DNA of 17,165 nucleotides from an uncultured Flavobacteriaceae bacterium (GTDB taxonomy: Bacteria; Bacteroidota; Bacteroidia; Flavobacteriales; Flavobacteriaceae), in NCBI GenBank assembly GCA_947311815.1, contig CAMZMA010000292.1, positions 1-17,165 on the forward strand, in the 5' to 3' direction. Each line of letters begins with the position of its first letter. The stretch's first letter is position 1. Under the pieces are notes generated by a model. The model was not told the origin of the DNA. It saw nothing but the letters and a program-made list of their open reading frames with translations, and searched no databases. The translations under genes were made by a program, and so were the position numbers. Shown here piece after piece: positions 1 through 7,044 of this stretch.

Positions 1-718
1 CTGCCACTGCTGCCATAACTGCCCAAGGTGTTGCTTGGTCTTCTTTACCGCCAAAACCACCGCCTAAACGAATCACATCAACTTCAATTTTGTGCATTGG
101 AATTCCGAGTACTGTTGCTGCAGTTTTTTGTACCGAAGTTGGTCCTTGTGTAGAGGAAGTTATTTTAATATTTCCATTTTCTTTTGGTTCTACATAGCAT
201 CCTTGGGTTTCAAGATACAAATGTTCTTGTCCGTTAGAAAATACTTCGCCTTCAAAAACATACTCGCAACTTTTAAATGATTCTTTAGCGTTTCCTAAAT
301 TAAAAGAACGTGGAGCGTTGATAAAACTTCCTTTTTCTTTGGCTTCTTTGGCTGTAGTAATTACAGGTAATTCTTCAATATCAATTTTGATAAGTGCTCT
401 TGCTTTTTTGGCAATCGCATCGGTTTCTGCCACAATAAAGGCGATAGGTTGTCCCCAAAAATGAACTTCATCTTCTGCCCAAAGTGGTTCGTCAGGTATA
501 ATTCCGCCTATTTGATTTTCACCCAAAATATCTTTATATGTAAATATTTTTACAACGCCTTCTAGGTTTTTAGCATCAGAATAATCAATTTTATTGATTT
601 TTCCGTGTGCTTTTGGCGAGTCGAATACCAAGCCAAATAAGGCATCTTGACGTAACATTAAATCATCTACAAAAAGTGATTCGCCTCTAAGGTGTGTGTA
701 TGAATCTATGTTTTTCAT
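1..718 (-). CDS. xdhB: Xanthine dehydrogenase / aldehyde oxidase-type molybdopterin-binding subunit, 5' part (partial at window edge)
   Basis: The first 239 codons of a molybdenum hydroxylase large subunit are present; the rest lies beyond base 1. The protein would carry the molybdopterin-cytosine-dinucleotide cofactor that hydroxylates purines or aldehydes, with electrons passing to FAD and 2Fe-2S partner subunits. Residues about 8-115 (HLRGESLFVDD, then GQPIAFIVAETD) match the first alpha/beta domain. QEHLYLET (164-171) and GGGFGGKE (219-226) are signature motifs of the molybdenum domain. It starts directly with this domain, so FAD and Fe-S domains must be on separate genes, unlike the fused eukaryotic enzyme. 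ATG is at 718-716; an in-frame TTG two codons upstream is a weaker alternative. No TAnnTTTG promoter is visible just upstream, where the DNA is repeat-rich. The family is clear; xanthine versus another substrate cannot be decided from this part. Confidence 0.9.
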   Translation of the reverse strand, partial: MKNIDSYTHLRGESLFVDDLMLRQDALFGLVFDSPKAHGKINKIDYSDAKNLEGVVKIFTYKDILGENQIGGIIPDEPLWAEDEVHFWGQPIAFIVAETDAIAKKARALIKIDIEELPVITTAKEAKEKGSFINAPRSFNLGNAKESFKSCEYVFEGEVFSNGQEHLYLETQGCYVEPKENGNIKITSSTQGPTSVQKTAATVLGIPMHKIEVDVIRLGGGFGGKEDQATPWAVMAAVA

Positions 719-768
719 TCTCAATCTAACCTTCCCAGAGAGAAGGGATTTTATTTATTTTTTTAATC

Positions 769-800
769 GTCATTACGAGAACGTAAGACGAAGTAATCTG
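769..800 (+). repeat. Interspersed intergenic repeat, copy A
   Basis: A 32-nt unit begins GTCATTACGAGAA and ends GAAGTAATCTG. It matches 29 of 32 positions with copy B in the opposite orientation at 9003-9034. A diverged, apparently full-length version lies at 6762-6859. Similar short repeats starting GTCATTGCGAG are, from memory, common between genes in flavobacterial genomes. It is non-coding here. Confidence 0.7.
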
Positions 801-840
801 TTTACAACTTAATTTTATTTTTTGATTTTCTGAGTGTTTA

Positions 841-912
841 TTTCGGCTACACTCAATGAACGCATTTCGACTACGCTCAATGAACACATTTCAACTACGC
901 TCAATGACAGGT
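841..912. repeat. 24-bp tandem repeat, three units
   Basis: Three adjacent 24-nt units start at 841, 865 and 889. The shared core is close to TTTCGACTACGCTCAATGA. Units 1 and 2 continue with ACGCA or ACACA; the third diverges after the core. A short tail (GCAATGACG) follows. Units abut with no spacers, so this is not a CRISPR array. The core resembles dispersed intergenic repeats known in Bacteroidota. Confidence 0.75.
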
Positions 913-945
913 GCAATGACGTTATTTTAATGATTCTTTCTCAAA

Positions 946-1875
946 TTATATTTTTTCTATCTTTCCTGTTAATTTTTCTCGCCAATTTTTCCATCCGTAT
1001 TTTTTATTAAAAATAAATAGTAATAAAGGATACAAAACCAACACAGGAAAAAACATTTCAAAACCTGCTGATGGTTCTGAAGTATCAATATACAACGCAT
1101 CGGTTTGAAAAACAGTCCAGTTTGTGGTGACAAAAAAAGCGGCAATTATATTATTTGAAGCATGCAAACCCATTGACAATTCTGTACCTTCATCTAACAA
1201 AGTGACCATACCAAACAACAAACCTGTGCCAATATAAAACACCATAGAAATATTGCCTAATTTAGCAACTTCAGGATTTGCACCATGTAACAAACCAAAA
1301 GCTACCGAAGTAATTAACAACGGAAACCATCTGTTTTTTACTAAAACACCTAGACCTTGCATAAAATATCCTCTAAATAACAACTCTTCAAAACTAGTTT
1401 GAAAAGGTAAAAATAAAAAAGCTACAACGAGCAAAGTAAAAAACGGAATGGGTTTAAAATTCCATACATAATTTTCTGGTGAAATTAAAATTCCCGCATA
1501 AATTACAACTGCCGAAATACCTCCCCAAAGAAAAAAGGCAAACCAATATCGACTCCAATCAATTGATTTCCTACTAGTTATTAAACTTTTAAAAGTTCTT
1601 TTATGAATAAATTTTATAGTTAAATACAACGCCCACAAACCTACCATAAACGTAAAAATCATTAAAAATAGGTAGAGGTTTTTATCAATTCCTAATTTTA
1701 CAAAAGCATCTGCTGCCGCTTTCATAAAATGGGTCATGTCTTTTGAATGCATTATAGCGGTAACCAATAAAGGAATTGCCCCCAGTATTTGCCATCCGAA
1801 TATAATGACTAAAATACCTCCAAAATAATAGGGCCAATCGTTTTTGCCTTTGTAGGCTTGTTGTATGTAATTCAT
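946..1875 (-). CDS. CPBP family intramembrane metalloprotease
   Basis: A 309-residue polytopic membrane protein of the CPBP (CAAX-protease and bacteriocin-processing, 'Abi') family. These are intramembrane metalloproteases related to type II CAAX prenyl endopeptidases. The family motifs are in order: EELLFRG (E163, E164, R168), FGLLH (F193, H197) and HASNN (H238, N242), so the active site looks complete. Hydrophobic segments lie near residues 20-40, 68-90, 111-131, 144-160, 183-197, 211-227 and 284-300. The ATG at 1875-1873 follows the menC stop by 44 nt, most of it a palindrome, and no promoter is visible, so co-transcription with menC is likely. The substrate is unknown; in bacteria the family includes bacteriocin self-immunity and membrane-protein regulators. 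Confidence 0.87.
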   Translation of the reverse strand: MNYIQQAYKGKNDWPYYFGGILVIIFGWQILGAIPLLVTAIMHSKDMTHFMKAAADAFVKLGIDKNLYLFLMIFTFMVGLWALYLTIKFIHKRTFKSLITSRKSIDWSRYWFAFFLWGGISAVVIYAGILISPENYVWNFKPIPFFTLLVVAFLFLPFQTSFEELLFRGYFMQGLGVLVKNRWFPLLITSVAFGLLHGANPEVAKLGNISMVFYIGTGLLFGMVTLLDEGTELSMGLHASNNIIAAFFVTTNWTVFQTDALYIDTSEPSAGFEMFFPVLVLYPLLLFIFNKKYGWKNWREKLTGKIEKI

Positions 1876-1888
1876 ATATTATCTTTTC

Positions 1889-1921
1889 AGACCTCACAGG
1901 TTTTAAAAACCTGTGAGGTCT
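1889..1921. repeat. Perfect 33-bp palindrome between menC and the CPBP gene
   Basis: Arms of 16 bp (AGACCTCACAGGTTTT and its complement) flank one central base. The element includes two bases of the menC stop codon (TAG, 1922-1920). As RNA it forms a long hairpin, but no T-tract follows on the minus strand, so it is not a classic intrinsic terminator. The same arm recurs at 17102-17117. It may act as an mRNA-stabilising or attenuating hairpin between two co-transcribed genes, or be a mobile palindromic repeat. Confidence 0.85.
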
Positions 1922-2954
1922 ATAAATTAAAGTTCCAATTTAGATTTTTATTGTATTGCAATGTACCACTTTTTACTTGCAACGGACTTTCAAAATTGTT
2001 GGTAAATAAACCACCCGTTCCTAAACCCTGCGGCATATTATTCCCTAAAACAGCCGTAAACTGTGCAATAGCATTGAGCCCAATATTACTTTCTAGCGCA
2101 GAAGTTATCCACCATTTAATATCATATTTCTCTGCTAACTGTATCCACTCATTTGTCCCTTTAAATCCGCCAATTAAACTCGGTTTTAAAATAATGTATT
2201 GTGGTTGTATGGTTTGCAACAACTCTTCTTTCTTTTCATAGTCAAAAATACCAATTAACTCTTCATCTAAAGCAATGGGCAAAGGCGTTTTTTTACATAA
2301 ACTTGCCATTTCATCTATTTGATGTTGCTTTATTGGTTGCTCAATAGAATGAATATCTAACGTTGCTAATTTTTGTAGTTTTTGTAAGGCTTCCTTCGGA
2401 TGAAAAGCACCGTTTGCATCTACTCGTAATTCTATTTCTTTAGATGAAAATTCTTTTCTGACGGATGATAACAATTCAAACTCAGTATCAAAATCGATTG
2501 CTCCTATTTTCATTTTAATACAGGTAAAACCCGCAGCTATTTTTTGACTGATTTGTTTTTTCATAAACTCTTTGCTTCCCATCCAAACCAATCCATTTAT
2601 AGGAATTGATGCGTTATTTTGAGTGAATTTTGATGGAAACAAGATGAATTTATCATCATTTTGTAGAGATAAAAATGCTTGTTCTAAACCGAATTGTATG
2701 CTTGGAAATTCCATTAATTCCGATAACAACGAAACCAATCCTAAGTGAATATTGTTACATGCCCAAGCTAATTTTTCTTCGTAATCAGGTCTATCATCAA
2801 TACTTAACCCTCTAAACAAACCGCACTCACCAACTCCTTGTTTTTTACCATTAGAAATAATGACAAACCATGTTTCTTTGGTTTTTAACACGCCACGAGA
2901 TGTACCACTTGGCTGCTTAAAATGTAAGATGTATTTATGGTAGATTGCCGTCAT
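1920..2954 (-). CDS. menC: o-Succinylbenzoate synthase (menaquinone biosynthesis)
   Basis: A 344-residue enolase-superfamily enzyme that dehydrates SHCHC to o-succinylbenzoate in cytoplasmic menaquinone synthesis. The catalytic set is present: the KMK motif (K147, K149), metal ligands D179 (RVDANGAF), E205 (IEQP) and D230 (LDEEL), and the second lysine K257 (ILKPSLIGG). The N-terminal capping domain is about residues 1-110 and the barrel follows. A longer frame begins at a TTG (3005), but the ATG at 2954-2952 is preferred: a promoter with -7 box TATTTTTG (2980-2973) lies inside the would-be extension. The last codon overlaps the palindrome leading to the CPBP gene. menA is about 5 kb upstream in the same direction, separated by the receptor block. 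Some enolase relatives are dipeptide epimerases; the motif pattern and nearby menA favour MenC. Confidence 0.9.
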   Translation of the reverse strand: MTAIYHKYILHFKQPSGTSRGVLKTKETWFVIISNGKKQGVGECGLFRGLSIDDRPDYEEKLAWACNNIHLGLVSLLSELMEFPSIQFGLEQAFLSLQNDDKFILFPSKFTQNNASIPINGLVWMGSKEFMKKQISQKIAAGFTCIKMKIGAIDFDTEFELLSSVRKEFSSKEIELRVDANGAFHPKEALQKLQKLATLDIHSIEQPIKQHQIDEMASLCKKTPLPIALDEELIGIFDYEKKEELLQTIQPQYIILKPSLIGGFKGTNEWIQLAEKYDIKWWITSALESNIGLNAIAQFTAVLGNNMPQGLGTGGLFTNNFESPLQVKSGTLQYNKNLNWNFNL

Positions 2955-2972
2955 TTTATTCACTTTAAAAAC

Positions 2973-3006
2973 CAAAAATACAGTATTTATTTTTCTAAGA
3001 AACAAA
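2973..3006 (-). promoter_or_regulatory. Predicted menC promoter
   Basis: On the minus strand, TTTG (3006-3003) is followed after 22 nt by TATTTTTG (2980-2973), fitting the Bacteroidota -33/-7 consensus TTTG / TAnnTTTG. Transcription would start about 10 nt before the ATG at 2954. The -33 box lies in the T-tract of the preceding terminator, so the two signals are packed together. Confidence 0.6.
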
Positions 3007-3040
3007 AAAAATCGTCTAAAAATTACTTTTTAAACGATTT
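3003..3040 (-). terminator. Rho-independent terminator after the beta-propeller gene
   Basis: A 14-bp stem with one mismatch (3027-3040 pairing with 3009-3022) and a 4-nt loop is followed on the minus strand by a run of T. It starts 24 nt beyond the stop codon at 3065 and separates the receptor/propeller transcript from menC. Confidence 0.8.
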
Positions 3041-3064
3041 AAAATCAATTTGAAATGAAGATTA

Positions 3065-4264
3065 TCAATCTAAAACTGTATAAACTACTTTTGTAATAAA
3101 TGTTTTTACATCTGTTCTAACCCAAGCAATTAATAATTTGCCATTACCTGTTTCTGCAACCACAGCATGGTCGTTATCCGTACCTTCTTTGGTGACTTTC
3201 TCTTTTGTTATCATTCCTTTCTCATCAACTACATACAATATTATATGATTATATTCTTCATCACCTATTTCATACGCATCTTCAAAAACAATCTTGTATT
3301 TTCCTTTTTTTGAAGCAATCATCTGAGGATGTCGTCCTGATAAAGTAATTAGTTGTTTTGTTTCATAAAAAGAAATTTTGTTTGCCAATTTTTTAAAGAA
3401 AATCCCGTATCCATTTTCTGCTCCTGTAAACCAAACAGCTGCCAATGCTTTACCAGAATCAGCTAAACTAGGGCCTGTATGCGGACATCCATTAATAACC
3501 CAGTTATCTATTGCAATTCTAAACGGTACTGTAAATGTTTTTCCGTTATTAGAAGATGATACTTTAAACATATCTCTAACAGAACCTTCAATAATATTTC
3601 TAAAAGCAATATGAATTACACTTTTAGTATCTGTATAAATCTCGGTTCTACAACATTGACAAGTAGAGCCTGCTAATGGTTTTTGAATTATAAATCCTTT
3701 TGCTCCTTGTGTTTTTGCAAAATACAAAGTACTTCCGTCTTTATTTTTTTCTAATTTCCTACTATCTAACCAACTCATTCCTAATTCTCCATCTGGTAGT
3801 AATGTTACATCATAAAAACTTTGACTCTTAGCTCCTTTTTCTGTTACTAATTTCTTTTTTTTAGACCATGTTTTTCCTTTATCTTTAGATATTGTGTAGT
3901 ATATATGCCCTCCAAATCTACTTTTAGGAACTTTTGCTTTTAGTCTAAAAATAGCATAAATAAATCCATTTGCTGTTTTTGCTACTTTGGGCATACTTTC
4001 TGCATGCGATTGCATTCCTTTAGAAGGAATTACCGTTTTTATTTTTCCTTTTCTACTACCCTTTGCATCAAACTCTAGATACTTTAAAATAAAGGTATTT
4101 TTTCCTATTTTCTCTGTCCAACTTAAAAGAAGATTTTTTTGTACATCTTTAAACAAAAAAGGGCCACTTCCGTTAGGAGAAATTTCTATAGTTTTTTGTG
4201 CATGAGTAAGAACATTCATACTTACCATAAAGGCAAGTATGAATGTGTTTTTTATAAATTTCAT
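3065..4264 (-). CDS. Secreted BNR/Asp-box (sialidase-like) beta-propeller protein with a CxCC motif
   Basis: A 399-residue exported protein. The signal peptide MKFIKNTFILAFMVSMNVLTHAQ is cleaved around residue 23. Two Asp-box repeats, SKDKGKTW (126-133) and SNNGKTF (238-244), and repeated blade-like strands indicate a sialidase-type beta-propeller. No sialidase arginine triad or catalytic Tyr/Glu could be assigned, so glycosidase activity is not claimed. Instead there is a cysteine cluster CQCCR (C202, C204, C205), a second motif NGCPHTGP (C260, H262), and scattered His (H87, H120, H312, H366); the Cys/His sites could bind metal or be redox-active. The gene begins one base after the receptor stop codon, so the two are translationally adjacent and surely one operon, which implies partnership with the receptor in the periplasm or at the surface. 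A terminator follows. Function unknown. Confidence 0.8.
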   Translation of the reverse strand: MKFIKNTFILAFMVSMNVLTHAQKTIEISPNGSGPFLFKDVQKNLLLSWTEKIGKNTFILKYLEFDAKGSRKGKIKTVIPSKGMQSHAESMPKVAKTANGFIYAIFRLKAKVPKSRFGGHIYYTISKDKGKTWSKKKKLVTEKGAKSQSFYDVTLLPDGELGMSWLDSRKLEKNKDGSTLYFAKTQGAKGFIIQKPLAGSTCQCCRTEIYTDTKSVIHIAFRNIIEGSVRDMFKVSSSNNGKTFTVPFRIAIDNWVINGCPHTGPSLADSGKALAAVWFTGAENGYGIFFKKLANKISFYETKQLITLSGRHPQMIASKKGKYKIVFEDAYEIGDEEYNHIILYVVDEKGMITKEKVTKEGTDNDHAVVAETGNGKLLIAWVRTDVKTFITKVVYTVLD

Positions 4265-4265
4265 C

Positions 4266-6566
4266 TTAAAATATATTAAATTCTAATCCTAAATTAAAAG
4301 ACATTGGCGCTCCTGGAGTATAGGATGTTTTTCCATATGCTGTAGATACTCTTGGTGAATATAACTTATCTGCTAAATTATTTATTCTTAACCATGTATA
4401 AAATACTTTTGTTTTATAACTTATTCTTCCATTAAAAACATCGTACCCATCATAGGTTTTCGTATTTTTTTGATCTGTAAAGTACCCTCCAATATGTTGC
4501 CACTCTATACCAAACGACACTTTTTTATTTAAAAAATTAGGTTTATAAATAAGTTCAGAGTTGGCTACTAAACCTGGTGCCCCTGGCATGTCATTACCAC
4601 TGTATGCGGTTTCTACTCCTTCATTTACTTTTACTACAAAATCTATATATTTATGTTTTGAATAACTACCACTGAAACGAAGAGACAACTCTTCTATTGG
4701 TTTTATTTTTAATAAGTACTCTAATCCGTAGTGCTCTGTTTCTCCTACATTTTTATTTTCTCTAATTTCTTCTCCGTTTGTAATAGTGGTTACCGAAACT
4801 ACTTCATTTTTACCTTTCATGTAATAGCCTCCTAACTCTAGGTATAATTTGTTTTCAAACAAACGTAACCAATTCCCTATTTCATAATTATTAAAGGTTG
4901 CTGGATCTAATAAAGGGACATCTGATTTTCTATACAACTCACCAACACTTGGAGGAATAAATCCATTACTAAAGTTTGCATACAGTCCTTTTTTATCGGT
5001 TATTTTATAGATTAAACCAATTCGTGGAGTAACTGCAGTAAACGAATTTGTAGTATTGGGTGCTTTATAATCTGCTGCTCCTGCTCCTAAATAATTGGTA
5101 AAATCATAATTAAATTGGTCTAAACGAATTCCTGCGTTTATTTTTACAGATGATGATAAATCGTACTCTCCAGATGCATATATCCCGACATTAAACAAGT
5201 TTACTTTATAGTCTGACAACTTTACTCCTGTCATTGTATAGCTCTCAAAAACACCGTCAGCATTTCTAAATACGGTAATTTTATCTGCTTCATAAGTATT
5301 AGGACTATAATCTATACTTGCGCCTACATTTAATTTCGCTCGATCGTACTTTATATTGTGTTGAGCAACCCATCCGAAGCTAGTAAAACTATTGTCATTT
5401 ATTTGCCCATTGGTATATGAATTAGGTATTGTACGATTGCTAATTCTATAACTTGGGTTTTGCCCCATACTGTTAATTCTATTGATAAATGTTAAAGATG
5501 TATTTTGTGTAGTACTCCATTTATATTTTAAGGTAGAGTTAAACCTAAAAGCCTTTGCATCTCTATAAGTAAAAGTATGATTTGATGAAAAATCTTTTAT
5601 TAAGAATTTATCCTCTCCAATACTTCCACTCATTTCGCTATAATAATCAATATAGGTAAGTGAGTTACTCCAAAATAATTGATCAGAAAAACGATAGGTG
5701 ATTTTACCTGTGAAGGCTGCTTTATTATTATCTCCATAATCTGTAAAACCATCAATAGTAGTCGATTTATATCCTGCAAATAACACACCTAATTTTCCGA
5801 AAATATTAGAATATTTAGCATCAATTCTTCGATAACCAATATCATTTATCCTTACAGAAACACTTCCTTTTTCTTTGGCTGTAGGTGTTGCTGTGATAAA
5901 GTTAATAGCACCACCAATTGCTTCACTACCATATAAAGAAGAATAAGGTCCTCTAATTACTTCTATGTTTTGTACTGCTGCCATATTCATTTCTAATAAA
6001 GCGTTATGATTAAATACTCCTGTAGGTCTAATCGGTATGCCATCTTCTAAATACAAAAAAACGCTTTTAGTAGAAATTGGTTGACGAATTGCCATCATAT
6101 GCTGTTCGCCTCCTAACGGAACCATTAAAACCCCTGGTACCTGATTTAACACTTCATCGATTGTATTGGGTCTTACATCTGCAATTACATTGGGTGTAAT
6201 TGTATTAATTGCTACTGGTACATCTTCTCTTTTTTGCTTAGTTCTAGAAGCACTGACTACTATATTTTCTAAAACCCCTGCTTTTTGTTCTAAAGCTATA
6301 ATAGCTTTGAAATTTGTTAGTAAAATCTCTTGAGACTTATATCCTAGGTAAGAAATAATTAAAACTTTATCCGTTTTTTTTACTTTGATCTTAAACTGTC
6401 CTAAATTATTAGTATCTGTACCTCTATTACTGTTTTTTATAATAATAGTTGCTCCTACTAAAGCTTCATTTGTGGTAGCATCTACTACCTTTCCTTTCAC
6501 AATTTTTTGAGCGCTTACAAACATGCTACTAACTATTAGTAACATGGTTAATATTTTTTTTAACAT
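4266..6566 (-). CDS. TonB-dependent outer-membrane receptor
   Basis: A 766-residue TonB-dependent receptor. The signal peptide (1-20) ends MFVSAQ. A carboxypeptidase-regulatory-like domain (about 22-95; GKVVDATTNEALVGATIIIK, then FKIKV and YLGYKSQEI) is typical of Bacteroidota receptors. The plug domain spans about 103-230 (VVSASRTKQKREDVPVAI, VFLYLEDGIPIRP, EVIRGPYSSLYGSEAIGGAI). The rest is a 22-strand barrel ending in an aromatic F766. The length is ordinary for a siderophore, vitamin or metal receptor and too short for a SusC protein; no SusD gene is adjacent. The plug carries HMM (156-158) near H187, M193 and M195, which could suit a soft metal such as copper, but this is inference. ATG is at 6566-6564. 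A 478-nt spacer precedes it, and the propeller gene follows after one base. Confidence 0.92.
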   Translation of the reverse strand: MLKKILTMLLIVSSMFVSAQKIVKGKVVDATTNEALVGATIIIKNSNRGTDTNNLGQFKIKVKKTDKVLIISYLGYKSQEILLTNFKAIIALEQKAGVLENIVVSASRTKQKREDVPVAINTITPNVIADVRPNTIDEVLNQVPGVLMVPLGGEQHMMAIRQPISTKSVFLYLEDGIPIRPTGVFNHNALLEMNMAAVQNIEVIRGPYSSLYGSEAIGGAINFITATPTAKEKGSVSVRINDIGYRRIDAKYSNIFGKLGVLFAGYKSTTIDGFTDYGDNNKAAFTGKITYRFSDQLFWSNSLTYIDYYSEMSGSIGEDKFLIKDFSSNHTFTYRDAKAFRFNSTLKYKWSTTQNTSLTFINRINSMGQNPSYRISNRTIPNSYTNGQINDNSFTSFGWVAQHNIKYDRAKLNVGASIDYSPNTYEADKITVFRNADGVFESYTMTGVKLSDYKVNLFNVGIYASGEYDLSSSVKINAGIRLDQFNYDFTNYLGAGAADYKAPNTTNSFTAVTPRIGLIYKITDKKGLYANFSNGFIPPSVGELYRKSDVPLLDPATFNNYEIGNWLRLFENKLYLELGGYYMKGKNEVVSVTTITNGEEIRENKNVGETEHYGLEYLLKIKPIEELSLRFSGSYSKHKYIDFVVKVNEGVETAYSGNDMPGAPGLVANSELIYKPNFLNKKVSFGIEWQHIGGYFTDQKNTKTYDGYDVFNGRISYKTKVFYTWLRINNLADKLYSPRVSTAYGKTSYTPGAPMSFNLGLEFNIF

Positions 6567-6669
6567 TATTGTCTTTTTTTTATAAATTTTTCTATGCCTT
6601 TTTTATTTTACAAAGGCTTTTTTTACTATTCTTAACTACTAAGAACAGCTTCTCTATCTTTTTTTAAAA

Positions 6670-6690
6670 ATTATTCGGTTGGTGAATAAT
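6670..6690. promoter_or_regulatory. Inverted repeat upstream of the receptor, possible operator
   Basis: ATTATTC (6670-6676) and GAATAAT (6684-6690) form a perfect dyad with a 7-nt centre (GGTTGGT), about 104 nt upstream of the receptor ATG. It could be a transcription-factor site or a small 5'-UTR hairpin. It does not match the Fur-box consensus. Confidence 0.3.
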
Positions 6691-6761
6691 AAATCAAAAA
6701 CAATCATACAACCTAAATTCAATATAAAATCACTACCTTTTTACTAGTAATCATATATTTA

Positions 6762-6859
6762 TCATTGCGGATGAGGCACGAATACGGCAATCTCATTCTT
6801 AAAGACAGATTCCCCTTTCTACCGACAGGCAGGTTCAATCACTCTTCTTTCGTAATGAC
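6762..6859. repeat. Interspersed intergenic repeat, copy C (98 bp, MITE-like)
   Basis: The element opens with TCATTGCG and closes with CGTAATGAC, which are imperfect inverted ends. A pair of inner inverted bits, AATCT and AGATT, flanks CATTCTTAAAGAC. The left half is a diverged relative of the 32-nt unit at 769-800 and 9003-9034. No reading frame inside looks real. It resembles small non-autonomous palindromic repeats of Flavobacteriaceae. Confidence 0.55.
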
Positions 6860-7044
6860 GCAACGCATTGATTTACATATGCTTAACGTGTTTATCAGGT
6901 CAGAATCAGGTATATCAATATCAGGATTTAAAATAACGGTACAAGAAACCATCTTCTCTAAAATGAGAAAATTATCTTCTATATAAAATTGTATTGATTT
7001 AAAATTACAAATAGTTAAAACACACAACAAACAGTTGTATTTAT

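Larger units (their letters stand above)
719..945. other. Repeat-rich intergenic spacer
   Basis: This gap between the CPBP gene end and the xdh start has no convincing gene. It holds one copy of an interspersed repeat (769-800) and a threefold 24-bp tandem repeat (841-912), described separately. No hairpin with a T-tract was seen. Confidence 0.7.
6567..7044. other. 478-nt spacer upstream of the TonB-dependent receptor
   Basis: No convincing gene is seen. It contains a 98-bp repeat element (6762-6859), a 7+7-bp dyad (6670-6690), and a short hairpin (6596-6601 with 6612-6617) followed by T7 on plus that serves no plus-strand gene. A 37-codon minus-strand frame from an ATG at 6952 ends inside the repeat and lacks a promoter motif; I do not call it. 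The receptor promoter must lie here or further upstream, but no exact TAnnTTTG was found. Confidence 0.6.

Noticed and set aside
92..280. Plus-strand open frame opposite the xdh gene
   Set aside because: It is antisense to a strongly conserved molybdenum-hydroxylase frame, and its composition is typical of a shadow frame.
841..912. CRISPR-like regular repeats
   Set aside because: Units are contiguous with no unique spacers, and there are no cas genes.
1889..1921. Intrinsic terminator of menC
   Set aside because: The stem is perfect, but the minus strand continues TGAAAAGATAA with no T-tract.
3065..4264. Functional sialidase working with a glycan-uptake receptor
   Set aside because: No catalytic set could be assigned, and there is no SusD or sialic-acid catabolic gene nearby.
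6596..6624. Terminator-like hairpin (GCCTTT/AAAGGC plus T7) on plus
   Set aside because: No plus-strand gene lies upstream, and the stem is short in AT-rich DNA, so chance is likely.
6765..6986. 73-codon plus-strand open frame
   Set aside because: Its first third is the interspersed repeat, and the frame has no family resemblance or promoter.
6839..7030. 63-codon minus-strand open frame in the receptor's upstream spacer (37 codons from its ATG)
   Set aside because: It begins at TTG, ends inside a repeat element, lacks a promoter match, and has no recognisable domain.
7024..7038. ACAAC/GTTGT hairpin just after the Cys-rich gene as a terminator
   Set aside because: A 5-bp AT-rich stem without a clean T-tract is too weak to call.
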